NCBI GenBank assembly: GCA_021828245.1
Contig: JAKASC010000056.1
Coordinates: 1-11,261 of the forward strand
Direction: 5' to 3'
Length of the DNA: 11,261 nt
Source: Acidobacteriota bacterium
GTDB taxonomy: Bacteria; Acidobacteriota; Terriglobia; UBA7540
Under the pieces are notes generated by a model that was given only the letters and a program-made list of their open reading frames with translations, ran no database searches and was not told the DNA's origin. The position numbers and the translations under genes are program-made. This document shows positions 7,020-11,261 of the stretch, piece after piece. Position 1 is the stretch's first letter. Each line of letters begins with the position of its first letter.

Positions 7020-8114
7020 ATGACTGAAGTTAGGCCAGAAATCGAGAGCTGCGCGTGGCCCAAGCCGAGCGAGATAGCCGAGCGCCCGCTCATCACCGCC
7101 ATTATTCCCACGTTCCGCCGGCCGCAGTTGCTGAGACGTGCGATTAAGAGCGTGCTGCGGCAAACCTATCCGCACTTCCAGGTTCGCGTCTATGACAACG
7201 CTTCCGGGGATGACACGGCCTCCGTGGTTCAGGAGCTGGCCGCCGCCGACCATCGCGTGCGCTACCACTGCCACGAGCGGAACATTGGCGGCATGGCAAA
7301 CTACCGCTACGGCTTTGAGCATGTTGACACGCCTTTTTTCTGCACGTTGGGCGATGACGACGCGCTGGTGCCGAACTTCTTTGAGATGGCACTCGAGGGC
7401 TTCGAGCGGCATCCGGAGGCCGCCTGCTCCGTTTGCAGCATACTCTTTGTTGACAACCGGGGACGGGTCACGGGCGCCGCAACACGATGGCCCGCAGGAA
7501 TCTATCGCCCACCGCAGGCAGCGCTAACCCTTTTAGCAAACGGCGGGTCTTGGCAGGCGATGCTGTTCCGCCGAGAAGCTTTTGGGGTCACGGGCCCTCT
7601 TGACGTTGAGAAGGCCGGCCCGGCTGCCGACTTGGACTTCGTGATGCGCCTGTCCCTGTTGCAGACCTTTGTAGCGCGTCCCGATCCCGGGGCGCTGGTA
7701 CGCATGGACGAGGGTTCGTGGACGCACGCCTTCCGTTTTGATGACGTGATTCCTAGGATTATCGGAACAGTGCACAAGATCGAGGCGGACGAGCGGATAC
7801 CGGGCCCGGACCGCTCCCGAGCCGCAGGCGAGCTGCACTCGCATCTGGGTCGCCGTGCGGTGCTGTTTGGGAAGAAGTCGGCCATCGCCGGTGACTGGGA
7901 GAACGTGGCACGGTATGCCGCCTATCTGGAAGAGGAATTTCATCTCCCCTTGCAGGCATTCCTTTTGCGGGCTACGCGGGCAATGTGCCGTTCGTTCCCG
8001 CCGCTTGTGCTTGGGCTTCGGCTGGCGCGTCGCGCCAGGAGAGCCTACCTACGGTTGCGGTGGCTTCCCACGTCGAGGAGGTACGGCTCCTCCATCCAGG
8101 TCGCTGGGGACTGA
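7020..8114 (+). CDS. Glycosyltransferase family 2 (first)
   Basis: This 364-residue cytoplasmic or membrane-associated GT-A fold enzyme transfers a sugar from a nucleotide donor to the growing lipid-linked repeat unit. The N-terminal nucleotide-binding strand is ITAIIPTFRRPQLL (from about residue 25), followed by SVLRQTYPHF and VYDNASGDDT. The metal-binding DxD region is LGDDDALVP (Asp112-Asp114). GGMANYRYG is typical of the GT2 loop before the DxD. The C-terminal third (about 240-364) is helical and basic at the end, with no clear membrane helix. Donor and acceptor cannot be read from the sequence. The next gene starts only 2 bases after the stop, which points to translational coupling. Confidence 0.9.
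   Translation: MTEVRPEIESCAWPKPSEIAERPLITAIIPTFRRPQLLRRAIKSVLRQTYPHFQVRVYDNASGDDTASVVQELAAADHRVRYHCHERNIGGMANYRYGFEHVDTPFFCTLGDDDALVPNFFEMALEGFERHPEAACSVCSILFVDNRGRVTGAATRWPAGIYRPPQAALTLLANGGSWQAMLFRREAFGVTGPLDVEKAGPAADLDFVMRLSLLQTFVARPDPGALVRMDEGSWTHAFRFDDVIPRIIGTVHKIEADERIPGPDRSRAAGELHSHLGRRAVLFGKKSAIAGDWENVARYAAYLEEEFHLPLQAFLLRATRAMCRSFPPLVLGLRLARRARRAYLRLRWLPTSRRYGSSIQVAGD
8106..8110 (+). promoter_or_regulatory. Ribosome binding site deciding the second GT2 start
   Basis: GGGGA, inside the last codons of the upstream gene, lies 6 bases before the ATG at 8117. It supports this start over an in-frame ATG at 7985 that would overlap the previous gene by 130 bases. Confidence 0.6.
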
Positions 8115-8116
8115 CC

Positions 8117-9247
8117 ATGCCTGTGCCCACAGTCAGGCAGCTTGCGCTGTCACAGGTTGAGGAGTTGCTCAAGCCGATGAGCCTTCCCCCGCTGCCGGAG
8201 GGGCCGCTGGTCTCCGTTCTGATGACGAACTACAACTACGCTCGCTTCATCGGTGAGGCTATCGAGAGCGTTTTGACCCAAACCTACCAGAACTTCGAGT
8301 TGGTCATCTGCGATGACGGGTCAACCGACAATTCCTGTGAAGTCATCGAAGGTTACGCGCGGCGTGACCCGCGAGTGAAGCTCGTCCGAAAACCGAACGG
8401 TGGCGCGGCGTCGGCTTTGAACGCTGCCTATCGAAAAAGCCGTGGCGAGGTGATTTGCCTTCTCGATGCCGATGACGTGTACTTTCCAGAGAAGGTTGAA
8501 AAAGTCATTCGGGTTTTCAGGAGCGATCCGCGGGTCGGCTTCGTGGCGAACAAGATAATGCGGATTGACAATGAGGGGCGAAGTTTCGGCGTGTCCCCGC
8601 TCCTGTCCGAGCTCCCTGCGGGGTGGCTCGGCCCTGCCGTCGTCCGCTGCGGAGGGGTTATCATTTCACCCCCAGCTTCAGGGCTTTCATTCCGCCGCGA
8701 GGTGGTCGAGAGAATCTTTCCTTTGCGCGAAGAGTTTCGGGTTTCGCCCGAGGGCTCCCTTCAGCGGCTTGCTCCCCTAATGACTTATACGGGCGCCGTC
8801 AATGAACCGCTGTCAGGGTATCGGATTCACGGGGGGAACATGGGCTACACGCTGGCGCTAACCCCGGCCACCGTGGGTGTGATGCTTCCTGTTATGAGGA
8901 GGCAGTACGAGCTTCAGCGAGAGTATTTGGCTAACATTGACCCTCGCCTAGCGGAAATGTTCCTGCCCTTCGACAACAACTGGACCGTCGTGCAGATGAA
9001 ATACGTGGCCGCCCGTAGCAAAAGGGACCCCGATGCTGGCGCGCTGTGGAGGGACCTTGTGACCCACCAGGACTTTCAGGCATTGCCCGCACTCCATCGC
9101 TGGTATTGGAGGATGGCACCGGTCCTCCCGCGAACGCTCTTCGGCTGGGCAGTGAACCAACTGGTTGGGCAAAGCCGGCTGAAGCAATTCCTTTCCTCTA
9201 TCTGCCGGCCTCGCCGACGCGTGGCATGGCAAGGAGCCAAAGAATAG
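8117..9247 (+). CDS. Glycosyltransferase family 2 (second)
   Basis: This 376-residue GT-A enzyme is a classic family 2 glycosyltransferase. It has VSVLMTNYNYARFIGEAIESV (from residue 32), FELVICDDGSTDNS, a GGAASALNAAYRKSRGEVI stretch and the DxD motif LLDADD (Asp117, Asp119, Asp120). It would add one sugar to the repeat unit on the inner face of the membrane. It differs from the preceding GT2 well beyond the shared fold, so the two probably act on different acceptors. About 40 residues precede the catalytic domain. The C-terminal part contains a likely amphipathic or membrane-associated helix around ALHRWYWRMAPVLPRTLFGW. Its stop TAG is immediately followed by the ATG of the next gene, so the three glycosyltransferases are almost certainly co-transcribed. 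Donor sugar is unknown. Confidence 0.92.
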   Translation: MPVPTVRQLALSQVEELLKPMSLPPLPEGPLVSVLMTNYNYARFIGEAIESVLTQTYQNFELVICDDGSTDNSCEVIEGYARRDPRVKLVRKPNGGAASALNAAYRKSRGEVICLLDADDVYFPEKVEKVIRVFRSDPRVGFVANKIMRIDNEGRSFGVSPLLSELPAGWLGPAVVRCGGVIISPPASGLSFRREVVERIFPLREEFRVSPEGSLQRLAPLMTYTGAVNEPLSGYRIHGGNMGYTLALTPATVGVMLPVMRRQYELQREYLANIDPRLAEMFLPFDNNWTVVQMKYVAARSKRDPDAGALWRDLVTHQDFQALPALHRWYWRMAPVLPRTLFGWAVNQLVGQSRLKQFLSSICRPRRRVAWQGAKE

Positions 9248-10393
9248 ATGCGGATCACCTTTGTGATGGGAAACTTTCCCTGGCGGCCGGCCGGCGGGCC
9301 GCGGCTTGTTTACGAGTACGCCAATCGCCTGGCAGCGCGTGGACACCAAGTGACCGTGGTCCATGGAAAGCGGTTGCTCAACGAGCCTCCGGCTCCGTCG
9401 CTTTACCACAGGGCGCGAAGATGTGGACGCAATATCAGAAGCGCCCTACTCACCTCGGGCATCCTTGGTCCACCCCACATCCGCTGGCAGTACATTGACC
9501 CAGGGGTTGAGGTGCTTCTGGTTCCCGACCTCAGAGCCGAACATATTCCAGACGGCGACGCGGTCATCGCGACGGGCTGGTACACAGCGGAGTTCGTCGC
9601 GTCCTATCCCGACTCGAAGGGGAAGAAATTTTACGTCGTTCAACCCAATTACGCCGAGATCCGAGAAGTGAAGGACCGGGCGGAAGCCACGTGGACATCT
9701 CCGCTTCACAAGATTGCGGTCGCCAAGTTCCTTCTCCGGGAGGGTCTTCGGCTCGGTTGCATAGAGAGCGAGCTGACATACGTTCCAAACGGCATTGACC
9801 ACAACCGGTTCCGCCTCTTGACTCCGGTGCGGCAACGGCCGAAAAGAGTGGCGATGTTTTTCTCTTACCAGCCTTGGAAGGGCTCCGCCGAGGGCCTCGA
9901 AGCCCTGAAGTCAGCTCGGAAAGTTTACCCTGATCTTGAAGCGGTTCTCTTCGGCCCCACTTGGAGGCGAGCCTCAATTCCGAGCTGGATTGAGTATCGT
10001 CGTAACGTTCCCGAAAAGGAGCTTATCGAAGAAATCTACAACGGCAGCCGCATTCTCCTGTTCCCAAGTTGGTACGAGGGCTTCGGCTTGGTTCCGGCAG
10101 AAGCTATGGCTTGCGGCTGCGCGGTTGTGGCAGCGGACAACGACGGCGTGCGAGAGTTCGCCAAGCATGAAGTCAACGCCTTGCTTTCCCCTCCCAAGGA
10201 TGTGGAGGCATTGACCAAAAACCTGCTGCGCTTGCTCGACGATGACGACCTGCGCATTCGTCTGGCCGAGGCTGGCCTCGAAACCATCAAGCAGTTTACC
10301 TGGGAGCGAAGCACGGATATGCTCGAAGCGCTGCTAAAGCGTAAGGTGGAAGGCGCGGGCGTGGAAAACGCGACTCTGCGGCCCGCCCGCTAG
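9248..10393 (+). CDS. Glycosyltransferase family 4-type (GT-B fold)
   Basis: This is a 381-residue GT-B enzyme of normal family length. The N-terminal acceptor domain opens with MRITFVMGNFPWRPAGGPRLVYEYANRLAARGH, typical of GT4 enzymes with a Gly-rich loop. A linker VPNGIDHNRF leads to the C-terminal donor domain. The retaining-enzyme EX7E motif is EGFGLVPAE (Glu277, Glu285), followed by AMACGCAVVAADNDGVREF. A C-terminal helix after FTWERS is usual. It transfers a sugar with retention of anomeric configuration to the lipid-linked oligosaccharide; donor unknown. AAGGAG at 9231-9236 is 11 bases before the ATG. There is no gap to the preceding gene. An 81-base gap with a new promoter follows, so this gene probably ends the preceding transcription unit, though I see no terminator. 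Confidence 0.92.
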   Translation: MRITFVMGNFPWRPAGGPRLVYEYANRLAARGHQVTVVHGKRLLNEPPAPSLYHRARRCGRNIRSALLTSGILGPPHIRWQYIDPGVEVLLVPDLRAEHIPDGDAVIATGWYTAEFVASYPDSKGKKFYVVQPNYAEIREVKDRAEATWTSPLHKIAVAKFLLREGLRLGCIESELTYVPNGIDHNRFRLLTPVRQRPKRVAMFFSYQPWKGSAEGLEALKSARKVYPDLEAVLFGPTWRRASIPSWIEYRRNVPEKELIEEIYNGSRILLFPSWYEGFGLVPAEAMACGCAVVAADNDGVREFAKHEVNALLSPPKDVEALTKNLLRLLDDDDLRIRLAEAGLETIKQFTWERSTDMLEALLKRKVEGAGVENATLRPAR

Positions 10394-10433
10394 CATGCGG
10401 GGATGGCGCGCGTCCGACCATCCAGCGGAGGCG

Positions 10434-10442
10434 TGCTATAAT
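10434..10442 (+). promoter_or_regulatory. Extended -10 promoter upstream of rfbF
   Basis: TGCTATAAT is a perfect extended -10 element (TGn followed by TATAAT). At 17-base spacing the -35 position reads CCGACC (10414-10419), matching TTGACA at only three bases, which is usual when an extended -10 is present. Transcription would start near 10449, about 25 bases before the GTG at 10475. It is the best sigma-70-like promoter in the window. Confidence 0.6.
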
Positions 10443-10474
10443 CTTTAGTCAACACTGATAGGGAAAAAAGCTAC

Positions 10475-10909
10475 GTGAGTCAGGATAAAACGCCACAAGT
10501 TGTCATTTTGTGCGGCGGCATGGGGACGCGGCTCCGGGAAGAGACGGAGTTCCGTCCGAAGCCGCTGGTGGAGATTGGCGGCAGGCCCATCCTGTGGCAC
10601 ATTATGAAGACTTACTCGCACTACGGGTTCAACGACTTTGTGCTCTGCCTGGGCTACAAAGGGCATTTGATTAAAGAATACTTTTTGAATTACCGGGTGA
10701 TGAACAGCGATTTCACGCTGCGGCTGGACCGCGACGGCGAGCCGAAGCTCCATAGGCCCAACCGGCACGAGCCGTGGTCCGTGACGTTTGCGGACACAGG
10801 CTTGGAGGCGATGACGGGGGCGCGGGTCAAGCGCGTTGAGCCTTATATCCAGGGTGAAACGTTTATGCTGACTTACGGCGACGGCGTGGCCCTGCTAGCC
10901 TGGAAGTAA
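10475..10909 (+). CDS. rfbF: Truncated glucose-1-phosphate cytidylyltransferase with foreign tail, probably non-functional
   Basis: The 144-residue product matches the N-terminal half of RfbF, which makes CDP-glucose from CTP and glucose 1-phosphate for CDP-deoxysugars. The family is about 257 residues long. Clear matches are CGGMGTRLREET (nucleotide-binding loop, residues 13-24), RPKPLVEIGGRPILWHIMK, LGYKGHLIKEYF, PWSVTFADTG and MLTYGDGVA with metal-binding Asp136. Where the family continues GVADxDI, this frame reads GVALLAWK and stops. The sugar-binding half and dimer region are missing and do not reappear in any frame downstream. The end is nearly identical in DNA to the 3' end of the FkbM gene. 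The gene has a good promoter and a GTG start with a weak AGGG site, so it may still be transcribed. No rfbG or rfbH follows. I read it as a fusion or deletion remnant. Confidence 0.85.
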   Translation: MSQDKTPQVVILCGGMGTRLREETEFRPKPLVEIGGRPILWHIMKTYSHYGFNDFVLCLGYKGHLIKEYFLNYRVMNSDFTLRLDRDGEPKLHRPNRHEPWSVTFADTGLEAMTGARVKRVEPYIQGETFMLTYGDGVALLAWK

Positions 10910-10910
10910 G
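10882..10910 (+). repeat. 29-base repeat, copy 2 (3' end of truncated rfbF)
   Basis: This is the partner of 6922-6950 (28 of 29 bases identical). Here it begins inside the rfbF codons for Gly-Val-Ala and carries the stop codon. The left part is native to rfbF; the right part, from 10892, is not. Confidence 0.9.
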
Positions 10911-10960
10911 CCTCGGCATGGGCCCCCGCAACGCGGCCCCTTAAAACGGTGAGTTCCAAA

Positions 10961-11261
10961 ATGAATAACAGGCCAGAGGAGTACAGTTTCGGCGCCCTGT
11001 TATCCGTACTGCGAGACTCTATCCGCGCCCGCGCCCGCTCTGCCAGTCCCCGCAAGGCCCGGGTGCTGGAGAATTTCTTCTCGCTCTCTGCCTTGCAAGT
11101 GGCGCGGTACGTCTTCCCGCTCATCGCCCTCCCTTATCTACTCCGCGTTGTGGGTTTCGCCAATTATGGCCTCATCGCCTTCGCTCAGGCGCTCGTAGCC
11201 TACCTTGTCACTTTGACAGATTACGGGTTCAACTTCACGGCGACGCGCGATATTGCGCAGC
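10961..11261 (+). CDS. Wzx-type polysaccharide flippase (RfbX/MOP family), 3' partial
   Basis: A frame from the ATG at 10961 stays open to the window end (100 complete codons). After a 35-residue charged leader it reads ENFFSLSALQVARYVFPLIALPYLL, then GFANYGLIAFAQALVAYLV and LTDYGFNFTATRDIA. These are hallmark N-terminal segments of Wzx/RfbX flippases of the MOP exporter superfamily, which move lipid-linked repeat units across the inner membrane. Full members have about 12-14 membrane helices over 400-500 residues, so most of the gene lies beyond the window. GGTGAG at 10948-10953 is 7 bases before the ATG. It works with the polymerase and the co-polymerase/kinase in a Wzx/Wzy-type pathway. 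The leader is longer than in many members, so a later start is possible. Confidence 0.9.
   Translation, partial: MNNRPEEYSFGALLSVLRDSIRARARSASPRKARVLENFFSLSALQVARYVFPLIALPYLLRVVGFANYGLIAFAQALVAYLVTLTDYGFNFTATRDIAQ

Noticed and set aside
10920..10939. GGGCC...GGCCC inverted repeat after the truncated rfbF stop
   Set aside because: The stem is only 5 bp and no T-run follows, so it is not a credible terminator.

Overview
The window is a stretch of a bacterial exopolysaccharide/capsule or O-antigen-type biosynthesis locus. All eleven genes lie on the + strand and coding density is high. The DNA is GC-rich, and GTG starts appear beside ATG. The gene mix (tyrosine autokinase with a Tyr-rich tail, SIS isomerase, secreted beta-helix protein, Wzy, FkbM methyltransferase, several glycosyltransferases, Wzx) fits a Gram-negative soil-type bacterium. 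Acidobacteriota is my best guess from gene style, but no ribosomal or taxonomic marker is present, so this is weak.

Layout. Positions 1-1040 hold the 3' part of a polysaccharide co-polymerase fused to a bacterial tyrosine kinase (Wzc/CapB type). Next come a phosphoheptose-isomerase-like SIS protein (1142-1750), a secreted parallel beta-helix protein (1802-3229) and a Wzy/WaaL-family polymerase or ligase (3333-4877). These are followed by a zinc-ribbon SAM methyltransferase (4957-5904) and an FkbM-family methyltransferase (6029-6949). A tightly packed run of three glycosyltransferases follows: GT2 at 7020-8114, GT2 at 8117-9247 and a GT4-type enzyme at 9248-10393. After a short gap with a good extended -10 promoter there is a truncated glucose-1-phosphate cytidylyltransferase (rfbF, 10475-10909). 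The 5' end of a Wzx-type flippase (10961 to the window end) closes the window.

How the genes work together. The glycosyltransferases would build a repeat unit on a lipid carrier, and the methyltransferases would decorate it. Wzx would flip the unit, Wzy would polymerise it, and the co-polymerase/kinase would control chain length and export. The beta-helix protein may act on or bind the polymer outside the cytoplasm. The isomerase hints at a heptose precursor, and the rfbF remnant hints at a former CDP-sugar branch.

The most unusual feature is at rfbF. Its reading frame follows the family through the metal-binding TYGDGVA motif, then switches to LLAWK and a stop, losing the second half of the enzyme. 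The DNA at this switch (10882-10910) matches the last codons and stop of the FkbM gene (6922-6950) at 28 of 29 positions. The simplest reading is a recombination or deletion scar joining rfbF to the 3' end of an fkbM-like gene and removing whatever lay between. I saw no tRNA, rRNA, CRISPR array, insertion sequence or convincing intrinsic terminator. No gene-free stretch exceeds about 125 bases.
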